From contig JAUXAJ010000200.1 of NCBI GenBank assembly GCA_030620005.1, positions 1 to 9,969 on the forward strand: a stretch of DNA of 9,969 bases. Direction: 5' to 3'. Below the pieces are notes generated by a model. The model was not told where the DNA came from, did no database searches, and saw only the letters and a list, made by a program, of their open reading frames with translations. Shown in pieces: positions 1 to 5,837 of this stretch. This stretch comes from Promethearchaeota archaeon. GTDB lineage: Archaea > Asgardarchaeota > Lokiarchaeia > Sigynarchaeales > SOKP01. A program made the translations under genes and the position numbers. How positions within the stretch are numbered: position 1 is the stretch's first letter; each line of letters begins with the position of its first letter.

Positions 1-135
1 ACTGCGGGAAGTCACGCCTTCGGAGAGGATGTAAGACCAATCAGTATTCTCACGAATCTGTATCGGCAAACCTCGATGAACAAGGAACTCTCATTCGTAA
101 GGTTGAGAGAATCTCCACCCTTTAGGGTGGAGTAG
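1..135 (+). CDS. tnpB: TnpB (IS605 OrfB-type) RNA-guided nuclease, C-terminal end only
   Basis: The window opens inside this gene. Frame 1 reads 44 residues to a TAG stop at 133-135, starting TAGSHAFGEDVRPI and ending RESPPFRVE. This matches the low-complexity tail that follows the last RuvC motif in IS200/IS605-family TnpB proteins: an AGxxAxGxxVRP segment, then a QTSxNKE-like segment, then ESPPF close to the stop. The nuclease core and zinc ribbon would lie to the left, so activity cannot be judged here. TnpB is a transposon-encoded nuclease guided by an RNA from the element's own 3' end. In keeping with that layout, the stop codon abuts a right-end hairpin at 113-132. The assignment rests on recognising the tail pattern, not on catalytic residues. 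Confidence 0.8.
   Translation, partial: TAGSHAFGEDVRPISILTNLYRQTSMNKELSFVRLRESPPFRVE
113..132 (+). repeat. Right-end hairpin of the IS605-type element
   Basis: CTCCACCC (113-120), a TTTA loop (121-124) and GGGTGGAG (125-132) form a perfect 8-bp stem. A G+C-rich subterminal palindrome overlapping the end of tnpB is the hallmark of IS200/IS605 right ends. It serves as the transposase recognition hairpin and as the 3' structural part of the omega/reRNA scaffold. Confidence 0.8.
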
Positions 136-140
136 TTCAA

Positions 141-278
141 ATACTCCAAACAATATTTCTTCAACCAATATTCGTATTGCGATTGAAAATTACCGTATCC
201 TTGCGAGATCCCATCAATAGTAGTGTTATATCCCGGATAACCCGCCGTTAACGAATTACCAAAACATAAAAAAATCAC
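141..278 (-). pseudogene. GDSL/SGNH-family hydrolase, 5' fragment cut by the IS element
   Basis: From a GTG start (276-278) the - strand encodes 46 codons beginning MIFLCFGNSLTAGYPGY. This is the block I motif of SGNH/GDSL esterase-lipases; the usual GDSL is GNSL here, with the nucleophile Ser at residue 9. The SQGYGNFQSQYEYWLKKYC stretch continues in family-like fashion. After residue 46 the frame runs into the IS right end, and the remaining 42 codons to a stop near position 12 are an antisense reading of the tnpB tail, not hydrolase. The other conserved blocks (Gly, Asn, and the Asp-x-x-His pair) are absent; they may survive left of the element. A TTTAAA box at 299-304, about 24 bases before the GTG, suggests a leaderless promoter. 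It was probably an esterase-like hydrolase; its substrate is unknown. Confidence 0.7.
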
Positions 279-388
279 GTCTTAAATTAAAAATTGAATT
301 TAAAGTTTATTAACCTAACATGTTCTAAAGGTTTTAATTAAAAGGATTGAATTAAAAAAGTAAATACATTCAAATTACACCTTCTTTT

Positions 389-424
389 AAAAAAAAAAAT
401 AACCAAATATTAAAAAAAAAAAAA
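389..424 (-). terminator. Double T-run terminator after the lipid kinase gene
   Basis: Just past the lipid kinase stop codon, the - strand transcript would contain a run of 13 U (412-424), a short spacer, then a run of 11 U (389-399). U-tracts without a strong hairpin are typical archaeal intrinsic terminators. The position directly after a stop codon supports the call. Confidence 0.6.
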
Positions 425-1387
425 TTATTTTTCTTCATAATCATAAAAATATCGGCCGTATTTTTCTTTAAACGCTTCAGCGACTTCGTCAATTTCAGGT
501 CGAATGAATTCGTATCCATCCTTTATGATTTCGTACTCTACTGGAATTGTACCAAGAAGTTCACCGTCAACTTGGCAGAGATATGGCTCGTCTTCAGGAT
601 TTTTCATTTCAATTTTCACTTTCTTGCTCGTGTATTCAGATATATCGGGATGCGGTTGTAATGTTGCTGAATATGCTTTCGGCAAGTCTTTTAAAAGTTT
701 CAACTTACCTATATTTAAAACATTGATGCTGAATAAACCGTCATCGATCTTTGCTGTCTGTACGATATACATGCCTCCGCCATACGAGGGACCGTTAGCT
801 ACGGCAACAAGATTAGCGAAACCTTCATATGTGTCGTTATCCATCGAAACAATTATTTCTCGAATTTTAAAAGGAAAATTTGCCTTGATGGTATGAAAGA
901 CATAACTTTTAATTTTACTATTATTATGTCGTCTTGTAACTTCTGCGTCAAAGCCTTGAGAACCTATCCCAAGGAAATATCTTTTTACTCCTTCGTGGGT
1001 GTTTGCCAAGCCTATATCAGACTTACCGCTCTTTCCTTCAGCAATTATTTCGCACGCTCTTTTAATATCCGGAAGAATTCCAATTGCGCCGGGAATATCA
1101 TTTCCAGAGCCCATTGGAATAAAACCGCAGAGAACACCTGTATTGGAAGTGATTACGCCATTCATGACTTCGTTACAAGTGCCATCACCTCCAGCTCCAA
1201 TAACTCGGCATCCATCTTTTGCCAATTGGGAAGCCAACTCAATTGCGTGTCCGGCGGATTCCGTTTCGAACAATTTATAAGATAAACCTAAATCATCAAA
1301 GCATCGAGATACTTGGTTTATTCCCTCTTTCATTTTTTTGCTTTTTCCGGCCATTGGGTTATAAATAATCGCGTGATCTTTTTCCAT
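425..1387 (-). CDS. Diacylglycerol kinase / YegS-type lipid kinase
   Basis: The 320-residue protein has the DAGK-catalytic fold signatures in order. They are an N-terminal NPMAGK phosphate loop (residues 10-15), GGDGT at 66-70 for nucleotide binding, PMGSGND at 91-97, DDGLF at 215-219, and QVDGE at 272-276 in the C-terminal beta-sandwich lobe. The length fits the 290-330 residues usual for YegS/BmrU/LCB5-type kinases. These enzymes transfer the ATP gamma-phosphate to a lipid hydroxyl (diacylglycerol, sphingoid base or similar) at the inner membrane face. In an archaeon with ether lipids the acceptor is probably an isoprenoid alcohol or archaeol precursor, but nothing here identifies it. The ATG at 1385-1387 puts the phosphate loop about ten residues in, as normal. 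There is no Shine-Dalgarno sequence; a TATA-like box lies 40-48 bases upstream. It appears to be a single-gene unit ending in a T-run terminator. Confidence 0.88.
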   Translation of the reverse strand: MEKDHAIIYNPMAGKSKKMKEGINQVSRCFDDLGLSYKLFETESAGHAIELASQLAKDGCRVIGAGGDGTCNEVMNGVITSNTGVLCGFIPMGSGNDIPGAIGILPDIKRACEIIAEGKSGKSDIGLANTHEGVKRYFLGIGSQGFDAEVTRRHNNSKIKSYVFHTIKANFPFKIREIIVSMDNDTYEGFANLVAVANGPSYGGGMYIVQTAKIDDGLFSINVLNIGKLKLLKDLPKAYSATLQPHPDISEYTSKKVKIEMKNPEDEPYLCQVDGELLGTIPVEYEIIKDGYEFIRPEIDEVAEAFKEKYGRYFYDYEEK

Positions 1388-1426
1388 GATTAACAGATTT
1401 TTTTTTAATTTTTAAATTAAAATTAC

Positions 1427-1435
1427 TTATTTATA
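1427..1435 (-). promoter_or_regulatory. TATA-like box for the lipid kinase gene
   Basis: The - strand reads TATAAATAA here, 40-48 bases before the ATG. That would put transcription start about 15 bases before the start codon. The whole gap is A+T-rich, so this is only a plausible archaeal TATA box. Confidence 0.35.
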
Positions 1436-1584
1436 ATTAGATTTTTAACTTTAAATAGTTTTAATAGTATTTAAAAAATTTAAATGAAATTGAGAATTAA
1501 TTAAAATTCAAAATAAAAAAATCAACACTTTCCCTTATTACAAAAAACAATATATTCCATGTAATATATTTTATCATTATATTA

Positions 1585-1962
1585 TTAGGTATCAGATGGG
1601 AGCGATAATTTAAAATGTGTCCAATATTTACCCGCTGCGACTCCAAAAACTAGAGGGTTTCGAAGCGCTCCTTCCATTATCATCTCACTTGCCTCAACGC
1701 ACCCTCCAACTGTATAATGCGCACCATCACAATACCACGCCTTTTTTAAATCTCTAACAAATCGAGGAGTAAGAACTTTTAACAATAAATCATCGCTGAC
1801 TTTTTTAGGCGTGATCATTTTAACATTAGGCAAATCAATCTCGTCCAGCATTACTCGTGGAAAATTTCGAAACTTATCATTAATGATATGCCAGACTTTT
1901 TGGCTAAATAATTCGTGAAAAAAAACTCCAGTGTTCATATCTTTTCTTTCCCGATAAATCAC
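1585..1962 (-). pseudogene. Histone-deacetylase/AcuC-like protein, N-terminal fragment
   Basis: The reading frame gives 125 residues that look like the first third of an HDAC-superfamily (AcuC/HdaH) deacetylase. An NTGVFFHELF start is followed by a KVSDDLLLKVLTPRFV stretch, then TVGGCVEASEMIMEGALRNP and VFGVAAG. In the family the segment after VAAG is the catalytic His-His (GHHAG). Here it is KYWTHF followed by nine residues and a stop, so the active site, zinc ligands and two thirds of the usual 300-370 residues are missing. The likely start is Met9 (ATG at 1936-1938), 20 bases after the stop of the upstream MBL gene. An earlier ATG at 1960-1962 overlaps that stop by four bases. A two-gene unit with the hydrolase is likely. 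The family call comes from pattern recognition and is moderately sure; a small real protein of unknown role is the alternative. Confidence 0.5.
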
Positions 1963-2987
1963 GCGAAAAACATTATTTTTCCATCTCTCTCAACTCTCTC
2001 TACTTTTCCCTTGTTCTCTAAATATATGAGATGAATTAGAACTTCATTTAAAGCAAGATAGCAATCCATATCGTTTAAAGTCTTTCCGTAATGAACTTGA
2101 GAGAGTTCAAAAGGAGTTTTTGGGTCGTCTTCAATGGTTTCTAAGATGCGCACAAGTCTCTTTTCATGATGCTTTTTAATTTCGAAAATACATTCATGAG
2201 GGTTATAAATAATCTCTTGGTGTGAGGGAAATATCATTTTTGGGTTTAACCTATATATTCGATCTATAGATTTTAGATATAGGTCTAATATATTACTTAA
2301 ATCTTGATTTTCATTAAATTTAGAAGGAATCATCGTAAGAATGTTGATATGAGGGAATAAACCTGAAAGGATGTGATCTCCAGAAAATAACACGCAAGAG
2401 GTTTTATCGTATAAACATATATGACCTAATGAATGTCCTGGAGTCCAAAAAACTTGAAATTCATTCTTTTTGAAATTTAATATATCGCCGTCCTTAACTA
2501 TAATATCTGGTCTTTGAAATCTTATTATTTTTGGCAAGTTAAGAAAGTAGTTATACATTTTTTTTCCAGTTTCTTCACTAACTCCAGATTTTATCATCTG
2601 TTGAGCAAGATCGTAGGCCTTATTCTCAATTTCTACAGATTTTTCAGCGCTCGTTATCCATTTAAGTGTTTCGTGAGTAATTTCGTGCATTACCAGTTTT
2701 ATATTAGGATTTCTCTGCTTGAAAGCTTCTAACAATCCCAAGTGATCAGCATGAGCGTGTGTCAAAATACAGTAATCAACATCTTCTAATGTTATATTTG
2801 CCTGTTCTTTTAACGCAGAGACGAATTTCTTGCTACAATCTGGTATATTCAATCCCGCATCTATTAAAATGTTGACATTTTTAAATTTAAGGAGATAAAT
2901 GCACACAAATTCAAGATTAGTCGGGATGCTACATTTAAATCGATATATCCCTTTTATTAATTCTGTATAGTCCTTATTGCTATTCAA
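1959..2987 (-). CDS. MBL-fold zinc metallo-hydrolase with C-terminal winged-helix-like domain
   Basis: The 342-residue protein carries a complete metallo-beta-lactamase-fold metal site. It has THAHADH (His77, His79, Asp81, His82), TPGHS (His185), SGDH (Asp204) and PSH (His256), so a two-zinc hydrolase is expected. Residues about 295-342 (LSQVHYGKTLNDMDCYLALN and then an ENKGKVERVERDGKI wing) resemble the winged-helix tail of LACTB2-like and other beta-lactamase-like proteins. Such cytosolic enzymes include thioesterases, glyoxalase II-like hydrolases and endonucleases; the substrate cannot be read from sequence. Translation starts at TTG (2985-2987): an in-frame TAA lies two codons upstream, and no ATG precedes the conserved IKGIYRFK start. 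The HDAC-like fragment overlaps or follows directly, suggesting co-transcription. Confidence 0.87.
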   Translation of the reverse strand: MNSNKDYTELIKGIYRFKCSIPTNLEFVCIYLLKFKNVNILIDAGLNIPDCSKKFVSALKEQANITLEDVDYCILTHAHADHLGLLEAFKQRNPNIKLVMHEITHETLKWITSAEKSVEIENKAYDLAQQMIKSGVSEETGKKMYNYFLNLPKIIRFQRPDIIVKDGDILNFKKNEFQVFWTPGHSLGHICLYDKTSCVLFSGDHILSGLFPHINILTMIPSKFNENQDLSNILDLYLKSIDRIYRLNPKMIFPSHQEIIYNPHECIFEIKKHHEKRLVRILETIEDDPKTPFELSQVHYGKTLNDMDCYLALNEVLIHLIYLENKGKVERVERDGKIMFFA

Positions 2988-3238
2988 ATTTTACTAGTTA
3001 GTTACGATTTTTTTTACCTTTTTAATAACTAATAAATTCGATAGTTTTAAACTCTGCTAAAATCGTTATAATATAAAGAAAAGTCAGATTGGGACTAAAA
3101 CAAGATATATTAAAATATTATGTTCTAAAACTTCACACGAAAATTTTTTATTAAAACGTGAATAGTGTTTAACATTTTTGATAATATTGATAACCTTAAA
3201 CTATAAGGAATTCTTAAATAATTATTATACAAAATTAA

Positions 3239-3250
3239 TAATATAATAAG
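3239..3250 (+). promoter_or_regulatory. TATA-like box for tRNA-Arg
   Basis: The sequence AATATAATAAG lies about 24-35 bases before the first tRNA base. That is the spacing expected for an archaeal tRNA promoter with a start just upstream of the mature 5' end. The upstream gap (2988-3273) is otherwise A+T-rich with no gene that I can see. Confidence 0.4.
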
Positions 3251-3295
3251 AATCGTTCAAAAACCATGAAGAAGGCCTGGTAGTCTAGCTTGGAT

Positions 3296-3317
3296 GTATC
3301 TCTTGCGAGAACCAATA
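3296..3317 (+). other. tRNA intron 1 (22 nt, D-loop)
   Basis: A noncanonical intron sits after tRNA position 20a. TTGG (3290-3293) pairs with CCAA (3312-3315) as the central 4-bp helix. A 3-nt bulge ATG (cut after AT) lies on one side and TAA (cut after TA) on the other. An inner hairpin TCTC-TTGC-GAGA (3299-3310) closes the intron. The outer side is an internal loop (AGC against TAA) next to the D-stem, so the motif is a relaxed bulge-helix-bulge. Excision restores a standard 19-base span for positions 10-26. Confidence 0.75.
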
Positions 3318-3334
3318 AGGGCGCTGGCTTGCGG

Positions 3335-3361
3335 GCTTATTTCTTAAGAAATAAGGTAATA
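3335..3361 (+). other. tRNA intron 2 (27 nt, canonical 37/38 site)
   Basis: This intron lies in a strict bulge-helix-bulge. The outer helix is the anticodon stem CTGGC/GCCAG. The central helix is TTGC (3329-3332) with GTAA (3356-3359), including one G-U pair. The 3-nt bulges are GGG (3333-3335) and TAA (3360-3362). The inner helix comes from a perfect 20-bp palindrome at 3336-3355 that folds to 8 bp with a TTAA loop. Cuts after the second bulge base give G37 joined to A38. Confidence 0.88.
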
Positions 3362-3411
3362 AGCCAGAATTCGAGGGTTCAAGTCCCCCCCAGGCCATAT
3401 ATTTCCTTTCC

Positions 3412-4176
3412 TTATTTCACTTGATCTAAGAGTTCTGAAATATTTTTTATCTTTAGATAATCTTTTACTGGTATTTCTTTTTCAAACGGGAATTTATATG
3501 TTCTTTCACATAAAACTGTTTGTAAACCAGCTCTATGTCCTCCATAAATGTCTGCGTATTCGTCTCCACAAATTATACACGAGCTAGGGCTATCTTGCAA
3601 CCCCATTTTTTCTAAAACATGATAAAAAATCTCTGGATCTGGTTTTCTCTTACCAAATTTGGCAGATGTAACTACAATATCAAAAAAATCAAATAAATCG
3701 TGTTTTTTTAAAAGATTTATAATCGTATCGTGATGAGAGTGATTGGACAAAACAGCTAACTTAAAACCTTCCAATTGGGATAATTTTTTTAAGGTTTCCC
3801 GTGTTGTCTCAAACGGAATCCACTCTTCTTCTTCAATTGAATGGTATAGATTCGCTAACTCCAGGCATGTATCTTCGTCTAAATCAACAACATCCACCAT
3901 TTTCAGCACATCTCGGAAAACGCTGAATGTTGGAATTTCTATTCTAGTTTTTATCATTTTCTTGAAATTTGAAGCCCTTGTCTTGTTAAAAGTTCTCACG
4001 AATTTTTCGATTATCGCATCATCCTTGAGAATGTTCTTTTTTTTCAAAAATTCAACAGATTTCAACAAACCTCTCTTATAACAATCCATGTATCTTTCCA
4101 TTGATACATCCTTAAAATAAAAAAGAGTGAAGCCGAAATCAAAAACAACGGCTCGTATTTTAGCTTTAGAATTCAT
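3412..4176 (-). CDS. HAD-superfamily hydrolase (dehalogenase/phosphatase-like)
   Basis: The 254-residue protein has all four HAD motifs. Motif I is VVFDFGFTLF with nucleophile Asp13, motif II is VLSNHS (Ser144), motif III is FGKRKPDPEIF (Lys178), and motif IV is GDEYAD (Asp205, Asp209). An alpha-helical cap (type C1) fills about residues 25-125. The second motif I Asp, the general acid/base of HAD phosphatases, is Gly15 here, giving DxG rather than DxD. Haloacid dehalogenases also lack it, so the reaction may not be ordinary phosphate ester hydrolysis; the substrate is unknown. ATG at 4174-4176 puts motif I at the usual depth. A TATA-like stretch 20-30 bases upstream suggests a nearly leaderless mRNA. 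The 3' end converges on tRNA-Arg. Confidence 0.85.
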   Translation of the reverse strand: MNSKAKIRAVVFDFGFTLFYFKDVSMERYMDCYKRGLLKSVEFLKKKNILKDDAIIEKFVRTFNKTRASNFKKMIKTRIEIPTFSVFRDVLKMVDVVDLDEDTCLELANLYHSIEEEEWIPFETTRETLKKLSQLEGFKLAVLSNHSHHDTIINLLKKHDLFDFFDIVVTSAKFGKRKPDPEIFYHVLEKMGLQDSPSSCIICGDEYADIYGGHRAGLQTVLCERTYKFPFEKEIPVKDYLKIKNISELLDQVK

Positions 4177-4193
4177 TCTAAATAATTATGGTG

Positions 4194-4208
4194 TTTTAAA
4201 AATATTAA
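4194..4208 (-). promoter_or_regulatory. TATA-like element for the HAD hydrolase gene
   Basis: The - strand reads TTAATATTTTTAAAA, ending 18 bases before the ATG and centred about 25 bases from it, the spacing of an archaeal TATA box on a leaderless transcript. The rest of 4209-4308 is A+T-rich, and I see no gene in it. Confidence 0.35.
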
Positions 4209-4308
4209 GTTATTCCATTCAAAAATCTTTTAAAAAATCCTTATCTCACTCAAGAATAGTATCGTGCCATTTTAACTTAACATCATTAAATTTTAAATAT
4301 AAAATTGA

Positions 4309-4554
4309 ATAACTCACGAAAAATCGAATATCATCTGTATTCGTCTAGATATGCGACAAATTTTAAGAGAGCTCGACCTTCCTCAATTAAACTGGCCAGG
4401 CGGTAATTATTTTTGCGGTTGTTATTTGGAATGGGGGCAGGACCTAAAAAAGATTGAAAACCGCGTAAAAATTCAAAAGTTAGCCAAATTTCGGAATCAA
4501 ATGAAAATACAAGTTGAAAACAAATCTTTAAGCGATTTAATGAAATTTCTCTAA
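4309..4554 (+). pseudogene. Degenerate GH51-like alpha-L-arabinofuranosidase fragment
   Basis: The frame open from 4309 to a stop at 4552-4554 contains IRLDMRQILRELDLPQLNWP, then GGNYFCGCYLEW. This resembles the GH51 segment where a recruited Asp/helix is followed by ALKEL-x-x-P-x-(I/L)-RWPGG-(N/C)-F-x-x-x-Y-x-W-x-DGIGP. Just after the Trp codon the expected DGIGPK-like continuation appears in a neighbouring frame as GMGAGPKKD (from about 4429), followed at once by a stop, which suggests a frameshift. The rest of the open frame (KIQKLAKFRNQ...) looks like noise. An ATG at 4351 could start a 67-residue peptide, but there is no sign that it is a gene. The remnant is less than a tenth of a normal GH51 enzyme (about 500 residues). 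Confidence 0.4.
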
Positions 4555-4617
4555 ATTTTTTGAAAGAAAGAACAAGATTAGCTTTAAAAAAATAATTAAC
4601 GGGGCTAAATTAATTAA

Positions 4618-4638
4618 TTCAAATAATTATTATTTGAA
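4618..4638. repeat. Perfect 21-bp palindrome upstream of the nucleotidyltransferase gene
   Basis: TTCAAATAAT (4618-4627) and ATTATTTGAA (4629-4638) are exact inverted copies around one central T. It lies 87-107 bases before the ATG of the sugar nucleotidyltransferase. It could be an operator for a dimeric regulator or a weak hairpin. In such A+T-rich DNA it may also be chance. Confidence 0.45.
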
Positions 4639-4724
4639 AAAATTGAAGAATAAAGTCCAAGAAAAGTTAAATGAATTGAAATATTATGATCTTTTAAAAA
4701 ACATATCAAAAATAAAATTTTATA

Positions 4725-5813
4725 ATGTGGGTAATTTCTCCGATTGCCGGTGTGGGTAAGAGACTTCAACCATTTACTTATTCTAAACCTAAAACTTTCT
4801 TGAAGATTGCTGGAAAGAGAATAATCGATCATATTTTAATTAAATTAAAAAAAACTTTTCAGAAAGGCACGAATGTATTATTTATCGTTGGATATAAGAA
4901 AAGACAAATTACAGACTACTTGAAAGAACATCATTCAGATTATTTCAATTTACACTTCATCGAACAAAAACCGCTTGGATACACGGCTGATGCACCGTAT
5001 TTTTCTGGTTTAGGGGATGCGATCTTATTGGCAAAAGATCACGTTAAAGACGACGATTGTTTCATATTTTTGAGCGATAGACTGCCTCTACAGGATTATT
5101 CGTCAATCCTGCTAACATATCATCAGGGTGAGTGCGATGGAGTCATAAACGTTAAGAAAGTTGATAATCCGCAATTTTACGGGGTTACTGTTGTAGATGA
5201 GAATGGCAACATATCTAAAATTGTTGAAAAGCCAAAAGAATTGATTTCAAATTACGCAGTATCCGGTGCTTATTTATTTGGAAAAAGAATGACACCAATT
5301 TTATTTAAATTATTGGAAGAACAAAGCAAGATCAAAATTGAAAACGGTCAAGAACATCAATTAACACCAATAATAGAGAAATTGATTCAAAATGGAACAA
5401 AAATTAAAATTAACGAGATGACGGAAGAAATACTAGATTTTGGGAGACCTAAAACCTTATTGGAAGGAAATAGATATTTACTATCTGAGCTCAAGTTTGA
5501 AGACCCCTTATTTGAAAATTTATTTCAATCTGGAAGTATAATTGATTCTAAAATCGTCCCTCCAGTATATATTGGAGAAAATGTGAATATTTCTAATTCT
5601 ATTATTGGACCAAATGTATCCATTGGGGGCAAAACAATATTAGAAAAATGCATTCTTTCAGAATCGGTCATTGGTGATGGAACACATTTAAAAAAGATAA
5701 TTTCTTCAGAAAGTATTATTGGAGATTATACCATTTTAGAAGATTTAATAAAAAAAAATATTACTATTGGAGACTCGTCTTATATAGCAACATCTAACAT
5801 GAAATCTTTCTAA
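4725..5813 (+). CDS. Sugar-1-phosphate nucleotidyltransferase with left-handed beta-helix tail
   Basis: The 362-residue protein starts with the nucleotide-binding loop of the NTP_transferase (RmlA/GlmU-like) family, IAGVGKRLQPFTYSKPK (residues 7-23); Lys12 replaces the common Thr. GLGDAILLA (95-103), FLSD (115-118, metal-binding Asp118), VEKP (167-170), GAYLF (181-185) and DFGRPKTLLEGNRYLL (238-253) follow in normal order. Residues about 278-355 are hexapeptide repeats (VYIGENVNI, SIIGPNVSI, SVIGDGTHL, SIIGDYTIL), a left-handed beta-helix as in archaeal bifunctional sugar-phosphate transferases. It should join a sugar 1-phosphate and an NTP to make an NDP-sugar plus pyrophosphate for surface polysaccharide or glycoprotein synthesis. 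Which sugar and which NTP cannot be read. No acetyltransferase catalytic residues are evident in the short tail. It is a single gene converging on the amidase pair. Confidence 0.87.
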   Translation: MWVISPIAGVGKRLQPFTYSKPKTFLKIAGKRIIDHILIKLKKTFQKGTNVLFIVGYKKRQITDYLKEHHSDYFNLHFIEQKPLGYTADAPYFSGLGDAILLAKDHVKDDDCFIFLSDRLPLQDYSSILLTYHQGECDGVINVKKVDNPQFYGVTVVDENGNISKIVEKPKELISNYAVSGAYLFGKRMTPILFKLLEEQSKIKIENGQEHQLTPIIEKLIQNGTKIKINEMTEEILDFGRPKTLLEGNRYLLSELKFEDPLFENLFQSGSIIDSKIVPPVYIGENVNISNSIIGPNVSIGGKTILEKCILSESVIGDGTHLKKIISSESIIGDYTILEDLIKKNITIGDSSYIATSNMKSF

Positions 5814-5837
5814 TTTTATAAAATAAAAAAAAATAAT

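Larger units (their letters stand above)
1..140 (+). mobile_element. Right end of an IS200/IS605 (IS1341-type) element
   Basis: The tnpB tail and the hairpin beside its stop codon define the right end of an IS605-group element whose left part is outside the window. The likely boundary is the TCAA at 137-140, by analogy with the TCAA right-end cleavage site of IS608. From 141 onward, read leftward on the - strand, the sequence is a recognisable GDSL hydrolase coding region. These elements move as single strands and make no target duplication, so none is expected. Whether tnpA is present cannot be seen. The exact boundary is inferred and could be off by a few bases. Confidence 0.65.
1..160 (+). 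ncRNA. Putative omega (re)RNA 3' part with flank-derived guide
   Basis: In TnpB systems the guide RNA is made from the 3' part of tnpB through the right-end hairpin into flanking DNA, and the first 16-20 flanking bases act as guide. If the element ends at 140, the guide is about 141-160, inside the interrupted GDSL hydrolase gene. The 5' end of the RNA is not defined and expression is not shown. The call follows from element architecture alone. Confidence 0.35.
3274..3397 (+). tRNA. tRNA-Arg (anticodon GCG) with two introns
   Basis: Removing 3296-3317 and 3335-3361 leaves a 75-base tRNA. The acceptor is GGCCTGG (3274-3280) with CCAGGCC (3390-3396) and discriminator A3397. The D-stem is GTCT with GGGC (3319-3322), around an AGCTTGGATA loop. 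The anticodon stem is CTGGC (3324-3328) with GCCAG (3363-3367), and the loop TTGCGGA gives anticodon GCG at 3331-3333, reading Arg CGC (and CGU if modified). The variable region is AATTC. The T-stem is GAGGG with CCCCC (one A-C mismatch, pair 50-64), and the T-loop is TTCAAGT. CCA is not encoded. The D-arm pattern TAGxCTAGCxTGGATAGGGC is typical of archaeal tRNA-Arg. The gene converges on the HAD hydrolase gene with a 14-base gap. An unspliced fold gives no acceptable D-arm or anticodon loop. Confidence 0.9.

Noticed and set aside
12..278. A continuous 88-residue reading frame on the - strand taken as one small protein
   Set aside because: Only the first 46 residues look like a GDSL hydrolase; the remainder is the antisense of the tnpB tail and crosses the IS hairpin.
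504..1285. Long + strand reading frames opposite the lipid kinase
   Set aside because: They are antisense to a gene with all family motifs intact and show no domain pattern of their own.
2988..3273. Possible gene or RNA in the gap before the tRNA
   Set aside because: A+T-rich with stops in all frames and only weak inverted repeats; nothing beyond the tRNA promoter can be supported.
3728..3740. A GTGATGA resembling a C box of a C/D RNA
   Set aside because: It lies inside the HAD coding region, and I see no matching D box or pairing box at the right distance.
4614..4832. A 72-codon - strand frame overlapping the start of the nucleotidyltransferase
   Set aside because: It runs antisense through the nucleotide-binding loop and covers the palindrome and intergenic DNA; no recognisable protein.
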